Of a stretch of DNA of 39,888 bases, positions 24,951 through 31,993 are shown piece after piece. Numbering within the stretch: the stretch's first letter is position 1; each line of letters opens with the position of its first letter. A program made the translations under genes and the position numbers. Source of the DNA: Silvibacterium sp. (GTDB taxonomy: Bacteria > Acidobacteriota > Terriglobia > Terriglobales > Acidobacteriaceae); the NCBI GenBank assembly GCA_019234945.1, contig JAFAKX010000254.1, positions 1 through 39,888 of the forward strand, written 5' to 3'. The notes under the pieces were generated by a model. That model ran no database searches. It was not told where the DNA came from and saw only the letters and a list, made by a program, of their open reading frames with translations.

Positions 24951-26735
24951 ATGCTGACTCTCTACCAAAGACTCATTCTGGGTTGCTGTCTGCTGATCGC
25001 GCTGGTCACCGGGGTGAGTCTGCTGGTGCGGACCTCGTTCGTCCAGCTTGCTGCCCTCGACGCGTCGCGCCACAAAGCCGGTGAAGCGTTGGCCGCGGTG
25101 GCTGCTGCCAGGGCCTCCATGGCGACAGAAGAGCTGACCGCGGCCAGGCTGTCGACCGGAACAGCACAATCGCGGCAGTTCGAAACCCAGGCGGCCCAGA
25201 CACAAACGCTGCTGACGGAGGCCGGCTCGCGACTCAGCAGCTTCGACGCCAGTGTCTCGATCGACGACCTGCGGGCCCGGCACGAAAGGCTTCTGAAGCA
25301 CAACGTCTCGCCCGAGAGGCTCGCTCCGGAGCTCGAAGGCATCAGCTCCGACCTGACCTCCCGCTTCGACGCGCTCAAGCTTCGCCACGACTCGGTCGTG
25401 TCAGATGCGGAGCAACGGCAGGCGCGGCTTCGAGCTCGCCTCATCAGTGCTTGTGGAGCAAGCATTGCTGCAGCCATTCTCATTGCCGCAGTCATGACAA
25501 GCTTTGTCGTGATCCCCGTTCGCAGCACCGCCCGCGCAGCCAGGCGCATCGGCCAGGGTGACCTGCAGCAGCGCATCGAATGGAGACAGAGAGACGATCT
25601 CGGCACCATCGCCACAGAGCTCAACAGAATGGTCGTCCGCCTGCGCGATCTGCGCGAAACAGAGTCTGGCCGCCTCCAGATGGAGCATCAGCTCAGCGAC
25701 GCAGTGGTGCAGTCGATCTTCGAGCCCGTCATCGTGACCGATGCCAAGGGTCACGTGCTGAAGCTGAACCAGGCTGCTATGGAATTGCTGGGCGACAGAT
25801 CAGACCGCATGGTCCTGGCCAATACTCCCGGCGGAGAAAAAATTCTCGGCGCCATACGAACGGTCGTTTCCATGCAGCGCGCCTCAACCGGCGAGGCCGC
25901 ATTGCTGCCCATGCGCATCGGGAACGCGGAGCGCAGTTACCGCCTGCGTACCACTCCCATGCGCGACGGCGGCGGCAAATTGCTGGGAGCCGTCACGGTC
26001 CTCGAAGACGTGACCGAACTGCAGGAAGTCGATCGCTTCAAGACGCGCTTCCTGTCCGTGGCTTCGCAAAAGCTGCGCGATCCGCTCCAACGGTTGCGCC
26101 TGTCGATTTATGCGCTTGTCAAAGGCCATGCCGGCGAGCTCAGCATACTTCAGCGCGAACTGCTCAGCGGCGCTGAGCAGGAGGCTGAGCAGCTCGACGA
26201 TTTGATGGCAGATCTCATCGAGGTGGGCGAGCTTGAGACCGGCCGCCGCGAGATGAAATTCGAGCGGCTTCGCCCCGCCGACATTCTCCGCGATGCCATC
26301 TCCCGTCACGAAGAGCAGGCACGGTCGAAAAAAATCGAAATGCAGCTCAAGGCATTCGCCGATATGGCTCATGTTCAAGCCGATCGGCGGGCGATGCGCA
26401 GCATTCTGGATAATCTGCTCGAGAACGCGCTGCGCTATACGCCCGAAAACGGCATCATCAGTCTTGAAGCAACAGAAATCAAGGACGGCGTCCAGTTTTT
26501 CGTGCGCGACAACGGCCGCGGTATCGAAGCCGAGCGGCTGCCCGCAATCTTCGGGCGATTTTCCACAGGATCGGATCAGGGAACAGGCCTTGGACTGGCT
26601 CTCGTGCGTCGTCTCGTCGAATCGCTCGGAGGCCAGATCTCCGTTGAGAGCAAGCTCGGAAGTGGCACCACTTTCAGCTTTACGCTGCCATTCGCAACCG
26701 TCACCGCCACACGCCATCCTGTCGAGGTGGGCTGA
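24951..26735 (+). CDS. Membrane histidine-kinase homologue lacking the phospho-acceptor histidine
   Basis: 594 residues: helix 1 (residues about 8-26), a coiled periplasmic sensor region (30-160), helix 2 (about 163-187), HAMP (RSTARAARRIGQGDLQQRIE), PAS (about 245-360, VVQSIFEPVIVTDAKGHVLK), a HisKA-like dimerisation region and HATPase_c. The H-box reads FLSVASQKLRDPLQRLRL: Gln373 (CAA at 26067-26069) stands where His is expected in S-H-E-L-R-x-P. The ATP-site boxes are intact: NLLENALRYTPENG, DNGRGIEAERLPAIFGRFST and GTGLGLALVRRLV. So it probably binds ATP but cannot autophosphorylate in the usual way. Only three bases separate it from the KdpD-like gene. Confidence 0.93.
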   Translation: MLTLYQRLILGCCLLIALVTGVSLLVRTSFVQLAALDASRHKAGEALAAVAAARASMATEELTAARLSTGTAQSRQFETQAAQTQTLLTEAGSRLSSFDASVSIDDLRARHERLLKHNVSPERLAPELEGISSDLTSRFDALKLRHDSVVSDAEQRQARLRARLISACGASIAAAILIAAVMTSFVVIPVRSTARAARRIGQGDLQQRIEWRQRDDLGTIATELNRMVVRLRDLRETESGRLQMEHQLSDAVVQSIFEPVIVTDAKGHVLKLNQAAMELLGDRSDRMVLANTPGGEKILGAIRTVVSMQRASTGEAALLPMRIGNAERSYRLRTTPMRDGGGKLLGAVTVLEDVTELQEVDRFKTRFLSVASQKLRDPLQRLRLSIYALVKGHAGELSILQRELLSGAEQEAEQLDDLMADLIEVGELETGRREMKFERLRPADILRDAISRHEEQARSKKIEMQLKAFADMAHVQADRRAMRSILDNLLENALRYTPENGIISLEATEIKDGVQFFVRDNGRGIEAERLPAIFGRFSTGSDQGTGLGLALVRRLVESLGGQISVESKLGSGTTFSFTLPFATVTATRHPVEVG

Positions 26736-26738
26736 AAG

Positions 26739-27860
26739 ATGAGTTCCATGCTCGAGTTCGAACCGCCTGCCGAGCCGGCAAAGCTGCGCGTCTATATCGG
26801 CGCCGCTCCCGGTGTCGGCAAGACCTTCCGCATGCTGGAGCAGGCCCACCAGCTGAAGAAGCAGGGCGTCGATGTGGTCATCGGCCTGGTGGAACCCCAC
26901 GGTCGCGCCGAAACCGCCGGGCTCGTCAAAGGCCTCGAAGTCATCCCCGAGAAGGAGATCGAATACCGCAACGTGAAGCTGCGCGAGATGGATCTGGATG
27001 CGATCCTCGCCCGCAAGCCGGACACCTGCATCGTCGATGAACTGGCGCACACCAACGTTCCTGGCTCACGCAATCGCAAACGTTACCAGGACGTGCTCGA
27101 ATTGCTCGGCGCCGGCATCAACGTCATGACGGCAGTCAACATCCAGCATCTCGAGACGCTGAATGACGCCGTTTCCCGCTCGGCAAGCACGCAGATCCGC
27201 GAGACCGTTCCGGACAGCTTTCTCAAACGCGCCGACGAAGTCGTCAACGTCGATGTGACCGTCGACGAGCTGCGCACACGGCTGCGTGAAGGAAAGATCT
27301 ATGCCCCCGAGAAGGTCGAGCAGGCGCTCGCCAACTTCTTCCGCAAGGGAAACCTGAATATGCTTCGCGAGCTCGCGCTGCGAACGACAGCCGAACAGGT
27401 CGGCACCGCCGCCGCGGAGTACCGGCGCAATCAGGGACTGGAGCAGGCCCCCATCCCGGAAAAAGTTATGGTGTGCCTCTCATCGCGTCCCGGCACGGAG
27501 CGGCTGTTGCGCGCCGGCGCCCGTATCGCCGGAAGGCTCGCAACAAACTGGTACGCGGTCTACGTCCAGACTCCTGATGAAGATCACCGCCATGGCGATC
27601 CCGAAGCCTATGCGCGCCTCGAAGAATACGAGCACATGGCTCGCGACCTCGGAGCCAAAGTGGTCAATCTAACTGGCAAGAATGTCTCCGACACGCTGAT
27701 TGATTTCGCGCGGCAGGAAAATATCTCACACGTCGTCTTCGGACAATCGGCCCGCTCACGCTTCGACATTCTTCTGCGCGGATCGGTGATCAACCGCTTT
27801 CTCGCCGAGATGCGCGAAACCACTGTCCAGGTGGTTCCGCTGAGCAAAGAGAAGAAGTAA
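26739..27860 (+). CDS. Stand-alone KdpD N-terminal sensor domain with USP domain
   Basis: 373 residues; GAGGTGG lies before the ATG, inside the end of the preceding gene. The first 220 residues are the KdpD cytoplasmic domain: Walker A GAAPGVGKTFRMLEQAHQ, then VIGLVEPHGRAETAGLVKGL, Walker B PDTCIVDELAHTNVPGSRN, RYQDVLELLGAGINVMTAVN and VVNVDVTVDELRTRL. Residues about 235-370 are a universal-stress-protein fold (KVMVCLSSRPGTERLLRAGA, HVVFGQSARSRFDILLRGSV). The four KdpD membrane helices and kinase core are absent. KdpD normally senses K+ limitation or turgor and controls kdpFABC; truncated KdpD forms are known in cyanobacteria. No kdpFABC or kdpE is in the window. Confidence 0.94.
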   Translation: MSSMLEFEPPAEPAKLRVYIGAAPGVGKTFRMLEQAHQLKKQGVDVVIGLVEPHGRAETAGLVKGLEVIPEKEIEYRNVKLREMDLDAILARKPDTCIVDELAHTNVPGSRNRKRYQDVLELLGAGINVMTAVNIQHLETLNDAVSRSASTQIRETVPDSFLKRADEVVNVDVTVDELRTRLREGKIYAPEKVEQALANFFRKGNLNMLRELALRTTAEQVGTAAAEYRRNQGLEQAPIPEKVMVCLSSRPGTERLLRAGARIAGRLATNWYAVYVQTPDEDHRHGDPEAYARLEEYEHMARDLGAKVVNLTGKNVSDTLIDFARQENISHVVFGQSARSRFDILLRGSVINRFLAEMRETTVQVVPLSKEKK

Positions 27861-27903
27861 AGCTCGCTGGAATCAGAGCGGTTTCCCGATTTGGGACGAT
27901 CAG

Positions 27904-27975
27904 GAGGGGGGACCCCCTCCCCCTGCAATCTGTTACTTCATACATTCCATGGAGTTTAGGTGGGACGTATGCTGT
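27904..27975 (+). repeat. C-rich 3' element downstream of the KdpD-like gene
   Basis: On the sense strand, 44 bases after the stop: a C-rich block GGACCCCCTCCCCC (27910-27923), TCTGTTAC (27929-27936), a CATTCCATGGAGTTTA segment and ACGTATG. The same ordered blocks follow tsaE and, more weakly, larB. The block GAGGGG..CCCCTC can also form a hairpin, but there is no T-run, so it is not a standard terminator. Confidence 0.55.
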
Positions 27976-28078
27976 GACTCATAGTCAGCATTGGACTTAC
28001 AGCAACTCCCATGCAATGTGTGGCTTACAAGGCAGACTCGCGGTGCTGCTTTTCCCAAAATGGGAATTTGCTGCCTGC
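27976..28078. other. Intergenic stretch with inverted repeats
   Basis: No gene is seen. TGACT-CAT-AGTCA (about 27974-27986) and TTCCCA-AAA-TGGGAA (about 28051-28065) are short hairpins, the latter inside a GGCAG...CTGCC pair. This could be the 5' part of a rightward RNA ending at the bidirectional terminator at 28088-28113, but no promoter is evident. Confidence 0.35.
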
Positions 28079-28113
28079 AAAAACACGAGACCCGAGCGGC
28101 TATGCTCGGGTCT
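28079..28113 (-). terminator. Intrinsic terminator, close to bidirectional
   Basis: Stem AGACCCGAGC/GCTCGGGTCT (28088-28097 and 28104-28113), ten pairs with a six-base loop. Read leftward it is followed after four bases by TTTTT (28083-28079); read rightward by TTCTCTTT. A promoter-like core on the minus strand begins only 20 bases away. Confidence 0.75.
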
Positions 28114-28132
28114 TCTCTTTACTCCTAATTCC

Positions 28133-28161
28133 AGTATAGCTGATTTGGTGATAATTCTCGG
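28133..28161 (-). promoter_or_regulatory. Promoter-like core (copy C) running straight into a terminator
   Basis: On the minus strand: CCGAGA (28161-28156), 17-bp spacer, TATACT (28138-28133), then GGAATTAGGAGTAAAG and the terminator hairpin. The predicted RNA is about 48 nt (near 28126 to 28079). The arrangement and leader match the core at 36244-36324. Confidence 0.5.
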
Positions 28162-28231
28162 CTAAACACCTGCCCAACTCTGCAGCTTGGGAACAGCCCC
28201 ACTCAAGCCTTCGGCTTGAATGGGCCACCCC
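28133..28231 (-). repeat. Diverged copy (C) of the intergenic element
   Basis: It aligns end to end with the two 122-bp copies: a TATACT core, CCGAGA box, a less conserved middle ending in GGGAACAG, and the hairpin CCCACTCAAGCC/GGCTTGAATGGG (28198-28209 and 28213-28224, one mismatch) followed by CCACCC. It sits in tandem with copy A, two bases apart. Confidence 0.6.
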
Positions 28232-28233
28232 GC

Positions 28234-28355
28234 CTTTACGTCCCCATTTTTAGTGTAGCGGGTTTGGGGAAATTGTCGGCCGGGAAAGGCAACGGGTCTG
28301 GGAACAGGGAACTATCCCACACAAGCCAAAATCCGGCTTGTGTGGGGCACCCGGC
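28234..28355 (-). repeat. 122-bp repeat, copy A
   Basis: Matches copy B (29181-29302) over the full 122 bp with only about seven mismatches and no gaps. It contains a promoter-like core on the minus strand (CCGACA 28279-28274, 16-bp spacer, TACACT 28257-28252) and a perfect 12-pair hairpin CCCACACAAGCC/GGCTTGTGTGGG (28316-28327 and 28335-28346). Confidence 0.9.
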
Positions 28356-28542
28356 GCTGAGAGTTACCCTGCAGCAACCGAAGTTACTCTGCAGCTCCCA
28401 TCTGGGGGAGACGTGTCCCTATACTCCCGACGCCGTAGGCGGCGTGCCCGTCAGTGGAAGCGAGCCACTGCTGTTTACAGATGTAAACACACCACAGGCC
28501 GCCCCGAAGAGCGGCCTGCGGCAGCCGACATGGACGTAACCA
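28356..28542. other. Intergenic stretch with a chain of perfect hairpins
   Basis: No gene is supportable. CAGTGG/CCACTG (28452-28457 and 28465-28470), TGTTTACA-GA-TGTAAACA (28472-28489) and CAGGCCGC/GCGGCCTG (28495-28502 and 28511-28518) follow each other within 70 bases, just beyond the 3' end of the RHS remnant. Confidence 0.55.
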
Positions 28543-29178
28543 TCAGCCGACTACCCATTTTTCATCTGGCAGGAACAGTAGATCGGTCAGCCTCTCCAGC
28601 ATCACACCTTCCTCATTAGGCTCATAGTTCTCATCGAACCCAACCTTGGCCAGTCTATCCGTGAAATAGTCTCGCAGCAGTTCCGCCTCGTGGCGGTTCA
28701 GAGTGAGCGTTTCCTGATCGATACGACACTCCAAACGACTGGGAAGCAAGTCTTTAAATGAGCTGTCTTCCGACATCAACTTCGAGAGATATTCCGCGTC
28801 CTTAGCGGACGCGCGCATGCGCTCGGTCCCCAGCCAGTCGGTGGCGGAAAGCGTAAAAATGGAGGCGGAGCCGTTCAAGGTAGCGGTGCTGAAATGCCGG
28901 CCGTTGACCCAGATTTCCTGCGGTCCGAAGGTTGTCCCGATCTGGTGGGCGGCGATGGAGCCGTCGAAATTGTAAAGGAAATAAGTCGGGGTCTGGCCTG
29001 AGACCTGCTTTGACAATCGCAGCCCATCGGCGCCATAACCGTTTACGACAGTGCCGTACAGCGCGGTGGCGATGCGGCCCTCAGCATCGTAGGTGTACTT
29101 ATGGATTCCATTCGAAGGACAAACGCCATCGTCCAGAAGATTCCCCGCCGCATCGTAGCAATAACCGTCGATTACTAT
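28543..29178 (-). pseudogene. RHS/YD-repeat protein remnant joined to an immunity-like tail
   Basis: The frame is open from about 29178 to 28543 but has no upstream start. It begins in mid-repeat (GYCYDAAGNLLDDG, HKYTYDAEGRIATAL, GYGADGLRLSKQVSG), continues through RHS-type FLYNFDGSIAAHQIG and ends the repeat at ATDWLGTERMRAS, where the hypervariable tip should begin. It then switches to a different, helical acidic sequence (from about residue 71 of the ATG at 29016), including RHEAELLRDYFTDRLAKVGF and EEGVMLERLTDLLF. That tail could be read as its own 77-residue protein from ATG at 28776. The toxin tip itself is absent. Both ends abut the 122-bp repeats or hairpins. Confidence 0.75.
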
Positions 29179-29180
29179 CC

Positions 29181-29302
29181 CTTTACGTCCCTATTTTTAG
29201 TGTAGCGGATTTGGGGAAATTCTCGGCCAGGAAAGGCAATGGGTCCGGGAACAGGGAACTATCCCACACAAGCCAAAATCCGGCTTGTGTGGGGCACCCG
29301 GC
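29181..29302 (-). repeat. 122-bp repeat, copy B
   Basis: Same orientation and length as copy A, 947 bp away. The minus-strand core is CCGAGA then TACACT with a 16-bp spacer, and the hairpin arms are at 29263-29274 and 29282-29293. The core points into the RHS remnant, whose reading frame begins within three bases of the repeat end. Confidence 0.9.
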
Positions 29303-29640
29303 ACCCGGCCATAATGCTCATCTCAAGGGAACCACAGCATTTACCACATTTGAAGCCGGATTCCAGTATTGAGCGCCCTGTGGACCAAAGAGGCCAGCGG
29401 CAAGACTGCCTTGATCAAAACCTCCGCCGCTTGGAAGCTGCGTTGAAAACACACCGGACATCAAGTTTCCAGAGTCGCGATGAGAAGAGGCGGGGTCTTC
29501 CCGCCCAAGCCAAAAAAAGAGCTTGAGTGGGGCACCGTCGTTACCTTGGTTTGGCGAACTTTCTCATCTCTTTTGCGGGGCTGTAAGCTGAAGATGCGCG
29601 TATCCTCCCAGGCTGCCGGCTGGCGGGTGCTATATTGCCT
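29303..29640. other. Intergenic stretch, no supportable gene
   Basis: Short frames here look like noise. It contains a further hairpin relative of the repeat family (around 29496-29540: GGCGGG/CCCGCC followed by CAAGCC, an A-rich loop, GCTTG and AGTGGGGCACC). Confidence 0.5.
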
Positions 29641-31956
29641 ATGGTTCAAGAGGAATCAGAAACGAACCTATCGTCCATGCCTGACTCGAAGACCGGCCCG
29701 AAGACTGGGCATGGTGCCGCTCGCCACCGATTCTGGTTCGCGATGTCGGGGTTTGTCATGGCGCTTGCCCTGCTGCCCTTTTCCTTCAACGTCGAACGTC
29801 GTCTGGAGACAACTGTTCACATCAAGGGCGGAGAATCCGAGAAAGTTGACCGGGAACTGGCGCAGCGTTTCCAGTCTCCCTACGCCCACCGCGTTGTTCT
29901 GGTAATCAGCGGTGTTCCCGATCCGGATTCGCCCCAAGCCGCAGACACTCTGGCCTTCCTGACCACCTCATTGCGCAGCATCCCAGGAGTAGCAGGCGCC
30001 ATCTCGGGTGTGGACTGGCCGGACCCCATGTTCACCGGGAATAACGGCGGAGCCTTAATCATCGTCGGATTGGGCCAGCACGATCAATCCGTCGAGTCGC
30101 TCGTTCCCAAACTGAGGGAAAAAGCAGACTGGATGGAAGGCCAACTGCGGTCGCAATACCCCCACATCAGGCTGCAGATCACAGGTGAAACTCCAATCAA
30201 TTACGACCTCCGCAAGGTCAGTGCGGACGACGTCAGGCATGCCGAGGAACGGGCAATGCCGGTCACGCTCTTTCTGCTTTTGCTGGCTTTCGGGAGTTTC
30301 GTTGCCGCGCTGTTGCCGCTCGGAGTCGGATTCCTCTCCATCTCGATGGCCATGGGAGCCTGCGCGCTGCTCACCCATTTCCTGCATCTGTCGATTCTTG
30401 TGCAGAATCTGGCGACGATGGCCGGCCTTGGCCTGGGCATCGACTATGCATTGCTGATGGTGACCCGGTTTCGCGAAGCATTGGCCGAGGGATTCGATCC
30501 CGGCTGCGCTGCCGATATAGCTGGCGAACAGGCGGGCAGGACGCTGATAGTCTCGGCCTCAACGGTTGCAATCGGATTTTCAGCGCTGCTGTTCGTTCCC
30601 ATCAGCGAAATACGCTCCATTGGAATAGCCGGCCTGCTGGTAACCGTTTTGAGCGTCATGCTCTGTACATTCATTCTTCCCTGGGTACTTGGGCTGCTTG
30701 GGCACCGCATCGATGCGGCCAGACTGCGTCTCCCATTCGGACGACTCAAAACCCTGGACAGCGCAGACTCCAGCAATGAACGTTGGGCGCGGTGGGGCAG
30801 CATCGTCACCCGCTGGCCCTGGACAGCTCTGCTTTTAGCCGGGATCCCGCTGTTGGTCCTTGCGCTCCACGCCCGCAAAATCTCCATCGGGCTTCCTGAT
30901 CGAGACTCGCTTCCGGCGCAAGCCGAGTCGGTGAAAGCCCTGCACACCCTCCAAGCCATGGGGCGGTCGGGTGTTGTGCAGTCCCTCCGAGTGGTCCTGG
31001 AGTTGCCGCCGCAGTCTCCCGCGCGCTCGCCGGCTGGCTGGCTTGCCCTCAGCCGCCTGACCCGGCGCTTCCAGAGCGATCCCAGAGCGCAAGAGGTCTT
31101 GTCTCTTCCGACTCTCACGGCAATGTCGGACACTGCCGATGGGGTCGACCAGATCCCCGAGCCAATCCGAAAGGGTCTACAGAGCGGCGATGGTCGGTCT
31201 GCTTTGATCGAATTGCTGCCTAAACCCAATCTGACCCCCAGCCAGCTAATGCGCTGGGTGCGGGAGGTACGTTCCTCCGATGCCGCGGCCATAACCGGAG
31301 TTCCCGGAGCCGTTCTGCGGGTCGGCGGCATTCCCGCCATCAATGCGGACTATGACTCTGTAGTCAATGAACGCCTGCCGAAGGTCATGGTGGGCGTCGT
31401 ATTGGGCAGCTTGCTGGCGCTCCTCATCGGACTGCGTTCTTTATTTGCGGCTGTCAAAGCAATTCTGCTCAATCTGCTCTCGGTCGGAGCCTCATTCGGC
31501 ACGTTGGTTCTCGTTTTTCAGGAAGGCTACGGAAGCAAACTGCTTGGGCTCGACGGACCGACCGGCGCCGTATTCCCGATCGTGCCCATTCTCTCGTTTG
31601 CGATCGTCTTCGGATTGAGCATGGATTATGAGGTCTTCCTTGTGGCCCGAGTCCTCGAAGAACGGCGGCGCGGCTTATCGGAAAGATCGGCAGTCATCGA
31701 GGGCGTAGCCAGGACGTGCGGGCTCATTACGAGCGCAGCGGCAATCATGATTGCCGTCTTCGTCGCATTCACCATGGGAAGCTTTCTGGTGGTTCAGATG
31801 CTGGGCTTTACGCTCGCCGTAGCCGTTTTCATTGACGCCACAGTGGTGCGCATGATTGTCGGGCCGGCACTCTTGCAGCTGGCCGGCGACTGGAACTGGT
31901 GGCCTCTTGGCTTACACGGCGCGCCTGTCGCGTCTGAAAAGCCGCTGCTCCAGTAA
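29641..31956 (+). CDS. MMPL/RND-family exporter
   Basis: 771 residues from ATG at 29641 (a TTG two codons earlier is possible; no strong ribosome site). Two halves each have one N-terminal helix, a periplasmic domain and five membrane helices, the duplicated MMPL layout. Markers are FSFNVERRLETTVHIKGGES, GLGLGIDYALLMVTRFREAL and the second-half SFAIVFGLSMDYEVFLVARV, containing the D-Y pairs that mark the MMPL proton path. MMPL proteins move lipids, hopanoids or siderophores out of the inner membrane using proton force. The convergent neighbour is a LolA-like periplasmic protein, a common partner type. Confidence 0.93.
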   Translation: MVQEESETNLSSMPDSKTGPKTGHGAARHRFWFAMSGFVMALALLPFSFNVERRLETTVHIKGGESEKVDRELAQRFQSPYAHRVVLVISGVPDPDSPQAADTLAFLTTSLRSIPGVAGAISGVDWPDPMFTGNNGGALIIVGLGQHDQSVESLVPKLREKADWMEGQLRSQYPHIRLQITGETPINYDLRKVSADDVRHAEERAMPVTLFLLLLAFGSFVAALLPLGVGFLSISMAMGACALLTHFLHLSILVQNLATMAGLGLGIDYALLMVTRFREALAEGFDPGCAADIAGEQAGRTLIVSASTVAIGFSALLFVPISEIRSIGIAGLLVTVLSVMLCTFILPWVLGLLGHRIDAARLRLPFGRLKTLDSADSSNERWARWGSIVTRWPWTALLLAGIPLLVLALHARKISIGLPDRDSLPAQAESVKALHTLQAMGRSGVVQSLRVVLELPPQSPARSPAGWLALSRLTRRFQSDPRAQEVLSLPTLTAMSDTADGVDQIPEPIRKGLQSGDGRSALIELLPKPNLTPSQLMRWVREVRSSDAAAITGVPGAVLRVGGIPAINADYDSVVNERLPKVMVGVVLGSLLALLIGLRSLFAAVKAILLNLLSVGASFGTLVLVFQEGYGSKLLGLDGPTGAVFPIVPILSFAIVFGLSMDYEVFLVARVLEERRRGLSERSAVIEGVARTCGLITSAAAIMIAVFVAFTMGSFLVVQMLGFTLAVAVFIDATVVRMIVGPALLQLAGDWNWWPLGLHGAPVASEKPLLQ

Positions 31957-31993
31957 CCGCGAAGAGCACATGCCACGCCGGCAGCGCCGGAGC

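Noticed and set aside
28088-28113. CRISPR or integron attC interpretation of the repeats near 28-29 kb
   Set aside because: Only two or three spaced copies, no regular spacers, no cas or integrase genes, and no attC core sites were seen.
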